A stretch of 64,000 nt of DNA, from contig CM055754.1 of the NCBI GenBank assembly GCA_029465975.1, positions 13,214,256-13,278,255 on the forward strand, written 5' to 3'. The number at the start of each line of letters is the position of its first letter. The stretch's first letter is position 1. Made by a program: the position numbers and the translations under genes. Shown here piece by piece: positions 21,716 through 33,482 of this stretch. This stretch comes from Dallia pectoralis (taxonomy: Eukaryota; Chordata; Actinopteri; Esociformes; Umbridae). The notes under the pieces are model-generated. The model did no database searches. It had not been told where the DNA came from and saw only the letters and a list, made by a program, of their open reading frames with translations.

Positions 21716-23416
21716 GTTATTTTTATTTTGTCTGGCTTGCCATTCCATATAAAACTACATATTTTTTGTTCATATAGTTTAAAAACATGTCATTGGTTGT
21801 AGGCAAAACCATAAGCATATAGGTAAACTGTGAAATAACTAAGGAGTTAATAATGTGATTTACCGCAAATAGTCAGGTACTGTCCTTTCCAAGGTAACAG
21901 TAATTCATCTATTTTAGCTAGTTTCTATAAAAGTTTTCTTGAATAAGATTCTATCTTTCATATGGTATATGTATACCCAGTATATCCACGTCACCGTCAG
22001 CCAACTTTATTGATAATTTACATTGCAATGTAAAGTTTGAATCTTTTAGTGCTCCAATACGTAATATAGCACACATTTCGTAATTCGATTTTAGTCCAGA
22101 TATAGATGAAAAGGTATCTAGATCGTTTAAGAGGCTTGTTTGATGTCTTCACTATTGTTATATAATGTGGAAAATTGAGAAATATTCTTGAATGAGTAGG
22201 TGCGTACAAAGTTTCACTGGTTCTGAATATAGAATACAAAACTACTTCACATAATTCTAGGCATGAGGAAAGAAAAAATGCATACTAATCATGTGTAATT
22301 CCTTAAATCAAAGCAAATGCAGACTGAAAACAAACAGCATCAAAATAAATTACTCTCACATTGTAATTACCATTCTGAACATATACACTAGACCTCCAAA
22401 TGCAAATACTTACAACATCCAAGACAAATTCAAAATAAGGTCAAACTGAGGTAAAGAGCCACTGTGATAGTGAAAGTATGAAACGTTTTCACACTGCCCA
22501 CCTTCCATTATAGTTATATATCCCTTACCACACATATTTCTACAGTTACCAGCAGTGCCATAGAGTTGGCACACCTCTTCTGTTTGACAGAAAGAAAATC
22601 ATATTTAGCATTTAAAGCTAGGTATATACATTTTAACATTAGAAACTTTTTTTCTACAAATATATTGCTGCTATTTATGTAATTCTACAAATGTTGCTAT
22701 GTCTATTGTTGTTGATGTAATAATGAAATCTTTCAAGTTACTCACACATTACTACAAAGCCTGTAGGCAAAATAAACTTCCTCCTTGAACACTATGTTTC
22801 CCACTTTAGTTCGACATTTTAAAAGCTTCAAATATATCTATGTATTGCAATAATTTAAATAACAAGAAAACTGTCCATGCATCCGATACATAACATTGCC
22901 CTGGTGCATCCTACTCTGACAGGTTTGAAGAGTTAGATGACAAAATTTCTGGCAATTCATTTTTTTTATGGTGTTGGGACCCACGCTTCCACTGACCAAT
23001 CCTCTGTAAGAAGCACGCTTCAGAATTTAGAAATCACTGATACAGCAGAGATTTTGAAATTTGGCAGCCCACTTTGGCAGCCCACTTGTATTGACAATGT
23101 GGAGACAAACAACGACTTGTTCTGTACCTAGCACAGTTGCAGTGCTGTGACAAAGTCCTTATGGCTTAAAATTTTTTCTGCATTTTTGCATGTCACATGT
23201 ATTTTGGTATGCTACACCTCAATCTTCACCAAACTCAAATGCAGACACATTCGGAACACATAAGTGAGAAAGTTATCTCAAAGTCCGGTGATATTGGCAC
23301 CCCATGTAACAATATATAAATGATCCATGATCACTCAAAACAATTCAAGTAAAAAGCATCCATTTTCAATGCAACCCATTACTTTCTAGACTTTGCTCGG
23401 GACTGGGGCATGTGCA
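21716..23416. other. Non-coding; includes the 3' flank of the triadin-like gene
   Basis: AT-rich. The part next to 23417 should contain the 3' untranslated region of the minus-strand gene. No polyadenylation site can be assigned with confidence. Confidence 0.45.
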
Positions 23417-23502
23417 TCACATCTGGAATGGAGAGAAGGAGTTGAAGGGAAACTGAGCTTCGTCCTCATCCACAAAGAAACACTGGAAGTAGGGCATCTC
23501 AT
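23417..23502 (-). CDS. trdn: Triadin-like terminal coding exon
   Basis: Entered in phase 1 after a clear acceptor (ccttcatgctttgcag, 23503-23510 at its end). Reads DEMPYFQCFFVDEDEAQ and then FPFNSFSPFQM before TGA at 23417-23419. The aromatic, acidic C-terminus after a KEKE region is what recalls triadin. This is the most gene-like coding segment of the window, with no repeat character. Confidence 0.7.
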
Positions 23503-23596
23503 CTGCAAAGCATGAAGGGTATTAGAATGAACCTTTTTAAACATATTTACGAAATAAAGAGGGCTCCTGACAGAAAGTTTAGATTATAATATTTAC

Positions 23597-23632
23597 CGTC
23601 TGTGAAGAAGGCGTCTTTTATAACAGGCTCTG
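23597..23632 (-). CDS. trdn: Triadin-like penultimate exon
   Basis: 36 nt, phase 1-1, reading AEPVIKDAFFTD. Acceptor ctctttcttcaacag and donor GTAAAT. It joins in frame to the terminal exon across a 94-bp intron. Confidence 0.65.
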
Positions 23633-24625
23633 CTGTTGAAGAAAGAGATCATGTCTCATGTCAATGGCACAAAAATCTATGTAAAACCTAACCATAGCCT
23701 TGCGCAGCATATTTGTCTCAACATTTTCTTTAGTTTACCCTTTTGAAAAAAATGTTCCTTCACGTCGGACACACTTGTTATAATTTCCTACATTTAGTTT
23801 GTAATTCCACAGACAAGAAAAAAAACCTTTGTATAAGTGTTAACCAGTCACCAGTCTTTTTGTCACATTATCAATTACATGTGGAGAGGAGATGCCAAAC
23901 GCCAGTTTTACCTGGCACTCATCGCAGTAGACAAAGTAAGGCAAATGGCAGCGACATAAAAACATAACAAAACTCTTAAGTGTATGGTAATCAATTGCAA
24001 AGGGTGGTGTAACGCCAAACACACCAAGTGTACATGTCACATGGAAGTGTGGTGTGAAGAATGGGAATAGAACAGCGCCAAACCGAGGTGGAACTAGGCA
24101 GAAGGTAGCTATTAGATCAGGTTTTACTAGGCAGTATACAAGTTAAAGCACTAGGCTTTTATGGATATGGAAAATACAACAAAAATCTTAACTTCAAAGA
24201 TACAGGATGCGAAATGCCAAACTAACAAAACAATACAAGGGACGAAGGAAAGCCGGGTTTACATATACGTGAAGCTAAGAAGGGAAATGGAATCCATATG
24301 TGATTTATGGTAATTGCAAAGATTTTGGCCAGGTGTGATAAATGGGCACTTAACTGGCCGAACGGAGACTAAACCGGGCCAGTACCAGGGATGTAGAGTG
24401 CAGTAGTATATAAAGAAGGTGTTACACTTCTATGCCATCTTCATGAGAAAAGTAAGCCAAGACTGTACGTTAAGGGCTGCATTAGCCCTAACAACTTGCT
24501 AGCATATTTATTTAAATCTCGTATGCATGTAAAATATATTGCAAGGGTGTTCCTTTGAAATCAATTCGTGCCTTTTGATTTGGGTTGCTGAAAATAATAT
24601 ATACAAAATAATTGTTGTACTTTAC

Positions 24626-24670
24626 CGTTAGCCTTCTCTTCTTTGGCAAGCTTCTTACCAACAGATTTTA
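24626..24670 (-). CDS. trdn: Triadin-like mini-exon
   Basis: 45 nt, phase 1-1, reading VKSVGKKLAKEEKAN, a KEKE-type peptide. Acceptor tttattttctag and donor GTAAAG. Joins in frame to the 36-nt exon. Confidence 0.6.
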
Positions 24671-25291
24671 CTAGAAAATAAAGGGATATTATTAAAATTA
24701 AATAATTACAAACATTTGCGATATTTATTAATCATTTAGCACACAAACAGGCCAGCTTTCAAACACTGAATTCCTGCAAACTTTTCTACAAAAATAGTTA
24801 TTGCAAGACTTGCAACGGTATAAAGAACGGTATGAAGAACCATCTATTATAGGTTACTAACTGCAGTCAGTAAAACTGAAAAAAAATCATATTTTGTTTT
24901 CTGACAAAACAAAATAATTGTAAATGTAATTTCTTCAGACCAGGGTGACATTTTATTCATATAAAATTATTATTTCCATTTATGACTTTCTGAGTTGCTT
25001 GAGTTGTTAACATACATTAAATAAGCTTGAATAATAAACATAACTAAATTAATGGGAATAAGACACTGCCAAGGAAAAAAATAATAATATTTTTTTTAAA
25101 TAAAAAAAATATGTTTTAATATAAAAAAGTGTTCTTCAAGCTTTGCTTTTGTAAAAAAATAACCCCAAACAAGTTTTGTGTCTTAATTTTGTATTTTTTC
25201 CAACCTACATAGACTTTCTTTATATTTATTTGGTTCGCACATGATTTGCTATACTATTGTTCAGGGGACATATGGAACTAATGTTTATTAC

Positions 25292-25351
25292 CTTTCCCTG
25301 TGTCTTGTTTTACGCTTCCATTAAGGAGGACCCGTGTCTGCTGGGTAAGCT
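25292..25351 (-). CDS. Candidate triadin-like exon
   Basis: 60 nt, open in phase 1-1, reading ELTQQTRVLLNGSVKQDTGK, with donor GTAATA after GGGAAAG and a weak acceptor ctgtcctag. The length and phase fit the gene, but the surrounding sequence is GC-richer than its neighbours, the acceptor lacks a good pyrimidine tract, and the peptide is not KEKE-like. Confidence 0.35.
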
Positions 25352-25356
25352 CTAGG

Positions 25357-26255
25357 ACAGATCGACCCTGTGAACACGGGGCGGACCCCTCCTGGGGCCC
25401 CCTGGTTGTGGTGCAGGCTGAGTAACTGATGCTACCTGACAGTTTTGGCTTCCAAGCTGCCTAACCCTCAACTCTTCCGGTTGTCCCTTTCTGACTCTAG
25501 TTGACCTGGACAATTAAAAAATGCATTTAATAATTGTGACAACTTCATTGTAAAAAGGGATTTATAAAATACATTTGAATGATTGATATTTAGGCTACAA
25601 TTTCTAAGATCTAATTTTAGAAGTGAAATTAAAGATGTTTATACCTAGTGTTTCATTTAGTGAAGTGTTTCATAGTGTTTCAATTCATAATTGTAATTGC
25701 AATTTTTGGTACAAACAAATATATAAAAATTTTATTTAACGAGGTCTCATTTGCAAGCATGCCCTCACAAACTACATGCTGCATGTTCCACTCCAGACAA
25801 AGAAGGGCAGGGCACAAAGTGCCATCTTTGTGAATCAGAGGTTTGGTTGGTGGAGATCATTGGTTGAAGTGGGGAATGAGTGAAACCCGCTAGCCTTAAA
25901 GAGCTATGTGGTTTTATGTAAATGTTTATGGGTGTTTTAATGGGAATTTGTATCAATAAAGGTGAACTATCTTAGAATGTGTATTTTGTTTTGCAGTTAG
26001 TGGGGGGAGCGATCGCAGCTCTCACTGTATGTTTTCCTTGCAGAAGTTTAGTTGTTTGTTTCCACTTATTTTTTCTAGTCCACCCGGGGTGGATTCAGGC
26101 AAAACATTTGGGTGGAGTAGTCTATTGTTTCTTAATGTTAAATGTTTGTTAGTTTTTGTCACCACTACGCCCTACCCTAATCCCTCTGTTTGTTGCTTTT
26201 GATTGTTAATAAACTTTGGCACTTGTCAAAACCGGTTTGATGTCATTTGTTTGAC
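25357..26255. other. Intronic sequence, nothing recognised
   Basis: No gene or clear repeat; presumed intron of the triadin-like gene. Confidence 0.4.
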
Positions 26256-26523
26256 AGAGTCTGCGTACCTTGTCCGGAGGACCTTCCCTCGAGAATAAAA
26301 AGGTGGCGTTGTACAGCCTGCCTGCTCCCCAGCCTGCCTGCTCCCCAGCCGCCAGTTCCTGTTTCATGTTTGCTCCTACTTGACGCGCCGCACGCGGCTG
26401 CTCCTGCCTACCAAGCCTTAGTTTTCTTGTTCATATTTATAAAACGACTTTCCTGTGTTTCCATCTGGATAAGTCGTGCTACTCATCTGCGCACTAGAAA
26501 GTTAAGTACTAATTTGTGTTATT

Positions 26524-27290
26524 ATGCCTTTTCACTGTAGTCGCTGTACCTTTAACCTGAAGGAGAACTACCACCTTCAAGAGAAGATAGCAAAGTTAGA
26601 GTCTCGGTTACAGGTGCATGTGTCAGGGAAGGCTCATGGTAGAGTCGACAGGAAAGCTATTGCGCCTGTGCCACTAGGAAAACAGCATAGAGCCAGCCCC
26701 TCTGCACAGCCCTGGCAGCCGGGCAACTCCTTCAAGTCTTTCTCGGCTACTGGAAAGAATTGCTACCGACCCGTGAAAATTAGTCTTTCCAACTGATTTT
26801 CTCTCTTAGAGTCGGAACCACTGCCCGAGCCATGCTCTGATGGGAACGATCGGCTTGCAATTTCTGCTGGCAGCCCGGAAAAACTGAAACGCTAGTTATT
26901 GGCGATTCCATTACTCGCAGTATTAGATTAGAGGATCAGCCAACGATCATTCAGTTGGTGCTAGCAAAGTCTGAAACTGGCAAGCCTAGTTATTCACGTT
27001 GGCACTAATGATGTTAGGATGAGGCAGTCAGAGGTTACGAAGCAGAACCTAGCGTTAGCGTGTAGTTTAGCTAAATAGATGTGTCGGCATCGAGTAATTG
27101 TCTCTGGTCACCTGCCAGCTAGGGGCAGTGACGAGATCTACAGCAGACTCTCACACCTCAATCGCTGGCTGAAGACAGAGTTCTGCCCATCGCAATCGAT
27201 AGTTTATGTGGATAATTGGACATGTTTTTGGGACTCGCCCAGGAACAGGGTCAAGCCTGAGCTGCTGAAGAGGAGCTCTTCTTTTGTCTA
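26524..27290 (+). pseudogene. LINE ORF1, coiled coil and SGNH esterase
   Basis: Starts MPFHCSRCTFNLKENYHLQE (a C-x2-C pair, then a short heptad-like stretch EKIAKLESRL). After a break, ETLVIGDSITRSIRLED near 26890-26940 is the GDS block of an SGNH esterase, and HVGTNDVRMRQSEV near 26996-27035 is the GxND block. The C-terminal part VIVSGHLPARGSDEIYSRL follows a stop. Esterase-type ORF1 is typical of CR1/L2 LINEs. Confidence 0.7.
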
Positions 27291-27519
27291 GGAATATAGC
27301 TAGGAGACTCACTCCTATAGCGTTAACATGAGATAGGGTGCAGGTCAGGCAGCAGGCTGTAAGCCAGCCTGCTAGAATAGTGGGATCTGCCGATAGCATA
27401 GCACACCATCGACACCGTCACTAAAACTAAGCTCAATAAAATAAAAAAGGTAGTGTTAATAAAAGCAACCTTATTAATATAAGGCCCTCAATTAGTCCAG
27501 TCATAAATAAAACTGACAT

Positions 27520-30270
27520 TAACATCTCGCATCTAAAAATAGGTCTCCTAAATATTAGATCACCTACCTCGAAAGCAATTACAGTAAATTAATTAATCAC
27601 TGATCATATATTAGACTTAATTGCCCTGTGTGAAACCTGGCTTAAGCCTGATGAATTTATCGCTTTAAATGAGGCTTCTCCTGGTTACACTAGTGATCAG
27701 ATTCCCCGTGCATCCCGTAAAGGGGGGGTGTTGCTAATATTTATGCTACACAATATAATCTTTCATTAAATCAAATCACTGGGTTTCAGTCTTTTGAAGT
27801 ATTACTCATGAGAACAAATCAGGGCAATACCTTGTTTTTTATAGCTACTATTTACTGGCCTCCTGTTCCATATACATTGTTCCTAAGTGAGTTTCCAGAA
27901 TTCTTGTCTAACATTGTAGTCATGGCAGATTCTATTTTAATCTCTGGTGATTTTAACATCCATATGGAAAATAACGTTTAATGCCATAATTGATTCGATA
28001 GGTTTTGTCCAACATGTCTCAGGACCTACGCAGTGTCACAATCATACTTTAGATTTAGTGTTATCGAAGGGAATAAATGTAATTGATCTAACTGTTTTTC
28101 CTCAGAATCCTGGTTTATCTGACCATAATCTCATAACATTTACCATCAAAACAAGTGGCACGTTTGCCCCTTAGGTAGAGATATTTAAGACCCGCTGCAT
28201 AAACTCTACGACTACTAATACATTTATTAACGCACTCCCAGGCTTGTTCGGCCTGCTAACTGATGGTAGAGTTACATCATATGTACATAATCAAATAGAG
28301 GATATTAACGATATACTGCGTAAGATGCTGTGGCACCCCTAAAAAAAAACTATACGAAATAAGAAACTTGCTCCCTGGTACACAGACACTACTAAAACAC
28401 TTAAGCAAGCCTCCAGAAAATTGGAGCGAAAGTGACGCTCCACTAAGTTAGAAGTATTTAGACTAGCCTGGATTAAAACGCTCGATCAGCCTACTTATCT
28501 AATCTGATCGACACAAACAAAAATAATCCAAAATTTATTTTTGACACAATTGCAAAACTCACTAAGAAGCAATGTTTAACCAATTAAGTGGGTCTTCACT
28601 TTAGTTGTGATGAATTCATGAACTACTTTGAAAAAATAATCAACATTAGAAAGAAATTGCGAATTGTACTCTGAATTGCATCAGTTCTCAAAAACTCTGT
28701 CGTCCTGAGAGCTCGCAGAGCTGTCCTGATTTATTGCCAATGGCGACTCTTAAATCATTGAATCTTGAATCATTTGTACCTGTAAAACATTTACAAAATT
28801 AATAAATAGTTCAAAATCAACCAACTGTCAACTAGACCCAATTCCAACTAAATTACTTAAGGAGTTACTTCCTGTGCTTGGTCCATCAATGTTGAACATA
28901 ATAAATTGCTCCCTATTCTCCGGATCAGTGCCAACCTCACAAAAAATTGCAAAATAAAGCCTCTGCTAAAAAATTCTAAACTAGATCCAGTTATTCTAAA
29001 GAACAACCGACCAATATCGAACCTTCCGTTTCTTTCAAAAAAAAAATCTGTCTCACTACAATTTACGGCCTTTCTGAAGACAGATAATATATATGAAAAA
29101 CTCCAGTCCGGTTTTAGACCTCATCATAGCACTGACACTGCACTTGTTAAGGTGGTAAACAACCTTTTATTGGCTTCTGAAAAAGGTTCTGCATCTCTAC
29201 TATTGCTTCTTGATCTTAGTGCTGCCTTTGACACTATTGATCATTCCCTTCTCTTGGAAAGATTGGGGACCCTTTTTTGGCTACGAGGACATGTTCTCAA
29301 CTGGTTTAGATCTTATTTATCAGATATACTTCCGTTTCTTTGTTTAGACGGCTTATCCTCAGACAAATCAAAGGTATGCTTTGGTGTTCCGCAATGCTCA
29401 GTCTTAGGACCAATTCTGTTCTCACTTTATGTCATCCAAAAACCATATTGTCAATTTTCACTGCTATGCCGATGACACGCAGCTGTATATTTTTATGAAA
29501 CATGAAGAAGCTCCTAAATTACCTACTATGGAACCATGTGTTTCAGACATACGAAAGTGGATGACAGAGAATTTTCTGCTCCTAAATTCAGATAAAACTG
29601 AAATGCTAGTTTTAGGACCTAAGAAAAAGAGAGATTTTTTGACAGACCTTACGCTGAACCTAAACGGATGTATAGTAATTTCACAAAAAACTGTGAGAAA
29701 CCTTGGTGTGATCCTTGACCCGGATCTCTCGTTTGACGATCATATAAAATATATTTCAAGGACAGCATTTTTCCATCTTCGGAACATTGCAAAGACTGAT
29801 GCAGAAAAACTAATCCATGCTTTTGTTACCTCAAGATTAGATTAATGTTCTATTATCTGGTTACCCTGATAAATCAATAAACAAACTTCAACTAGTACTT
29901 AATACGGCTGCTAGAATCTTAACTACAACTACAACAAGAAATTCGACCATATTACCCCAGTTTAAGCCTCTTTACATTGGCTGCCTTTTAAGGCTAGGGC
30001 AGACTTTAAAGTACTACTGTTAACATATAAAGCTTTACATAAACTTTCTCCCATCTCGCTGAAGTAGTCCAGCCATACATAGCCATGCGTAACCTAAGAT
30101 CAAAGGATGCTGGTCTTCTAATTGTACTTAAAATCTCTAAACAAACAGCTGGAAGTAGAGCTTTCTTCTATAGAGCTGCCCTATTATGGAATGAGTTGCC
30201 AATCTGGGTTAGAAATGTAGACTGTAGACAAGCTTTTAAATCACAATTAAAAACATTATCTTTTCAGTAA
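27520..30270 (+). pseudogene. LINE ORF2, endonuclease and reverse transcriptase
   Basis: Endonuclease pieces: IALCETWLKPDEF (27630) and ISGDFNIHME (27943), then SDHNLITF near 28118. RT pieces: SGFRPHHSTDTALVKVVNN, LLDLSAAFDTIDHSLL and the catalytic box CYADDTQLY (29463-29489), which is intact. A frameshift lies near 29450, just before the catalytic box, and several stops lie upstream. The C-terminal tail RAFFYRAALLWNELPIWVRN (30150-30225) is typical of L2/CR1 ORF2. Confidence 0.8.
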
Positions 30271-30329
30271 GTTCTATGGTTGAGTGTAATATGGCCCATG
30301 GCTCAAAGGTTGAACGGAAGGCTTGGATC

Positions 30330-30640
30330 TCATTCCGCCCTACTGTCTTTGACTTGCAGGTTCACATCTCCCCTGGGGCGTCCTCTCTCCCAATTCGCAG
30401 CCTGGGGGGTGGAGTCCCTGGCTCCCTATAGTTCTCTGTTGTTGCCCCAATTCGTGTAGCTTTGTGAGCAAAAACGAAACATCCCAGTTGCTAACTGTGG
30501 GGTGGAGTCACTGGCTCGCTATAGTTCTAATTGTTCGCTCATTTAGAGTAGCTTGTGAGCAAAAACTAAACCTCCCAAATGCTGCTTGGTGGGTGGATGT
30601 CACTGGCTCGCAACAGATCTATGCTGCTATACTATGGTGC
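30330..30640. repeat. Degenerate tandem repeat of about 95 bp
   Basis: The phrases 'gtggagtccctggctc..tatagttct' (about 30400), 'gtggagtcactggctcgcta' (about 30500) and 'tggatgtcactggctcgcaa' (about 30593) alternate with 'tttgtgagcaaaaac.aaac', giving about three diverged units. Confidence 0.6.
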
Positions 30641-32885
30641 CGGAGACGTAGAGAATCAGGGTGTCTTGCCCTTTAAATATACCTCCGCTGTTTACAACCA
30701 GGATCTCAGCGATCTCTGCCTTATTGCCTGTGTCCGTAATGGAACAGGGGTCAAACAACCACTTCTCATCTCTGTCAGACACTGTCTAAATCACTTCTGC
30801 AAACAGGCCGTTCTAAACAACCTGAATTCTATATTTGGTTGAACATTCATCTCATCCTGTCTGTAGAGGACGCTTGGCTGTTCCTCAAAAGTGAATTCCT
30901 CTTTGTCCTAAATAAGCATGCCCCATTTAAAAAGTTCCGATCAAAAGACATACAGTCCTTGGTTTACCACTGAACTGACCTCCCTTAACTAACACAAAAA
31001 CACATTGTGGGGTACCGCACTAGACTCAAACAAGCTCTGTGATATGCATCTTTTTACTGAAGCCAGAAACCTGTATATTCAACTAGTTAGGGAAACAAAA
31101 GCCCACTACAGAAATGTGCCTCCTGTCAGACCAATTTAAAAGTTCTGGGACACTTAAATCTCTGGAGAACAAGATCACCTCCTCCCAGCTTTCTACGGCC
31201 CTAAAATCAGGTAATACTGTCACTACTGTTAAGCCTAAAATATTAGAGAACTTTAATAAGCATTTTGCTCCAACAGCCACGTGCCCACAACCCTCCCCAC
31301 ACTTGTCCTTCACCCATATCCAGACAGCCGATGTACTGAAAGAGTTGCAAAAGCAGGACCCATATAAATAAACTGGGCTGGATAATCTGGACCCATCTTT
31401 TCTAAAATGATCTGCTAATAGTATTGCTGCCCCCATTACCAGTCTGTTAAAACAATCTCTCCCATCTTCTGAAATCCAGAGAGATTGGAAATCCGCCGCA
31501 ATCATTCCCCTGTTCAAAGGGGGAGACACCCTCGACCCCAACTGCTACAGACCAATATCCATCCTATCCTGTCTTTACAAAGTTTTTGAAAAACTGGTCA
31601 ACAAACAGATGTTAATAATCTAGAATCCCATCGTATCCTTTCCGCTATGGAATCTGGTTTTCGTGCTGGTCACCACGGTTACCCTAAAGGTCCTGAAGGA
31701 CATCATATATAAAAATCATTGATAAAAAGCACTACTGTGCAGCCGTCTACATCGACCTGTCCAAGGCTTTTGATTCTGTTAACCATCGTATTCTCATCAG
31801 TTGACTCAATAGCCTGGGTTTTTCTCGCGACTGCCTCGTCTGGTTGTCCAACTATCTCTTCGACAGGGTCCAGTGTGTTAAATCAGAGGGCCTGCTGTCG
31901 GAACCCAGGGCTGTCGCCATGGGGTTGCCGCTGGGCTCGATTTTCTGGCCACTCTTTTCTCTCTCTACATCAACGATATTGCGCTCGCTGCTGGAGACTC
32001 CAAGATTCATCTCTATGCAGATAATACCATTGTGTACACGTCAGGCCCTTCGTTAGATTCTGTGCTCTCAAATCTCCAGACGAGTTTTAATGCCATTCAG
32101 CATTCCTTTCCTAACCTAGAGTTACTACTAAACTCTAGTAAAACTAAGTGCATGCTTTTCAACGGATCACTGCCCACACCTGCCCATCTACCCAGCATCA
32201 CCACGCTGGATGGGTCTGAACTAGAATATGTTGATAGATACAAATATCTAGGTGTCTTGTTAGACAGTTCTCTCTCCTTCCAGTCACACATTAACAAACT
32301 CAAGTCTATAATTAAGTCCAGAATCGGCTTCCTCTTCCGCAACAGGGCCTCCTTCAAACTTGCCTTGGTGAAAATGACTTATTACAATGCTCGACTTTGG
32401 AGATGTCATTTATAGCATTTCCTAAAACTATTATTTTTTTTTGACTTGTTTTACCATAATGCCATACGTTTTGTTACCAATGCCCCTTACAACACCCACC
32501 ACTGCAAGCTTTACACATTGGTCGTAAATCACTCAGCGTTTAACTCATTGGTACCAACTTATTTACAAGTCTCTGCTTGGCAAAGTCCCACTCTACTCTA
32601 AGCTCTCTAGTTTTATTTGCTCTACCTACTTACAGTCTACGCTCAAGTAGGTACATTGCCTTAGTCACCCCGAAAGCCTGCACAACATTCGGCCGCCAAT
32701 CCTTCCAGTTAGCAGCCGCCAATGACTGGAACGGTTTACAAAAATCCCTAAAACTTGAAACCCTTCTCTCACCTGCTGCTTTTAAACTTCTCCTGTCTAA
32801 ACACCTGTCCGATCTCTGTACCTGTTTACTGTCTTCAACCTATTCTCACTTTGCCATGCACTCTTTTTCACTCTTCTTGCTCAGA
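30640..32885 (+). pseudogene. LINE ORF2 (RT) remnant with mutated catalytic box
   Basis: Readable blocks: KSAAIIPLFKGGDT..NCYRP (about 31490-31560), YIDLSKAFDSVNHRIL (about 31745), WLSNYLFDRVQCVKSEG (about 31835), HLYADNTIVYTSGPSL (about 32005-32055) and YKYLGVLLDSSLSFQSHINK (about 32240). The catalytic box, normally [F/Y]ADD, reads YADN. Multiple frameshifts and stops. Confidence 0.75.
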
Positions 32886-32991
32886 TAATTGCTCTTTCCC
32901 CATAACCTCATATCATATAATGCATGCACTCAAATGACCAACCTGCTAGACACACTTTAATCTTTGTACATCCTGGATATAGATACTCATT
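30640..32991 (+). mobile_element. Second LINE (L2/CR1-like), main part
   Basis: Plus-strand ORF2 remnant with its 3' untranslated region broken by later insertions: sequence after 32991 appears to resume at 36549-36561 and 40175-40375, ending in the 'ggttaaataaagg' tail. No ORF1 is visible, so it is 5'-truncated. Confidence 0.75.
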
Positions 32992-33079
32992 GTCTGCGTC
33001 CGAAATCGCGTACTTCCATACTTTATAGTATGCGAAAAACAGTACGCGAGCAGAGTAGTATGTCCGAAATCATAGTATT

Positions 33080-33482
33080 TGTCACGATTGGTGTGGTGGC
33101 GTTGCTACACTTCCATTTCGGTGATCCACTTCCGTGTTTTTGTTCTCACTAGCTGTGATTACTTCCTCTTTCACGTGGTCACAGCTGTTAGTAATCTGTC
33201 ACTTTATGTCGGGATATAAAGGGGTCGCTAGCAAGTCACTCCTTGCTTAGCATTGTTTGTTAGATGTCACGAGCTATATGTGGTGAGTGTTTTGCGCTAC
33301 TGGAGGTATTGGAGTATGTTTGTTTAAGTCGCTTTATGCGCATTTTCATTTCAGTCCTACAGTTTAGTGTTTTCCGCCGTTCTCGGTTTGTTTTGTGTTC
33401 TTTATAATAAATCCTTATATTGAACTGGATTCTACGACTCTGCTCATGGCTTATTCCACACTACGCCGATCAGTGCGTGACA
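33080..33482 (+). repeat. 5' LTR
   Basis: TG..CA ends, TATA-like 'gggatataaagggg' near 33215 and polyadenylation-type 'aataaa' near 33407. The 3' end holds an ATG (33446) that opens the element's ORF. Confidence 0.85.

Larger units (their letters stand above)
26256..30295 (+). mobile_element. L2-type LINE with esterase ORF1, decayed
   Basis: Plus-strand LINE with a GC-rich 5' leader (including a duplicated 'cctgcctgctccccag' near 26315-26350), ORF1 and ORF2. The order of ORF1 esterase, endonuclease, reverse transcriptase is that of CR1/L2 clade elements of fish. It lies antisense in a large intron of the triadin-like gene. Many stops and shifts. Confidence 0.75.

Noticed and set aside
31083..31541. 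152-codon minus-strand ORF
   Set aside because: Antisense to the LINE RT remnant; the plus strand has recognisable RT blocks in the same place.
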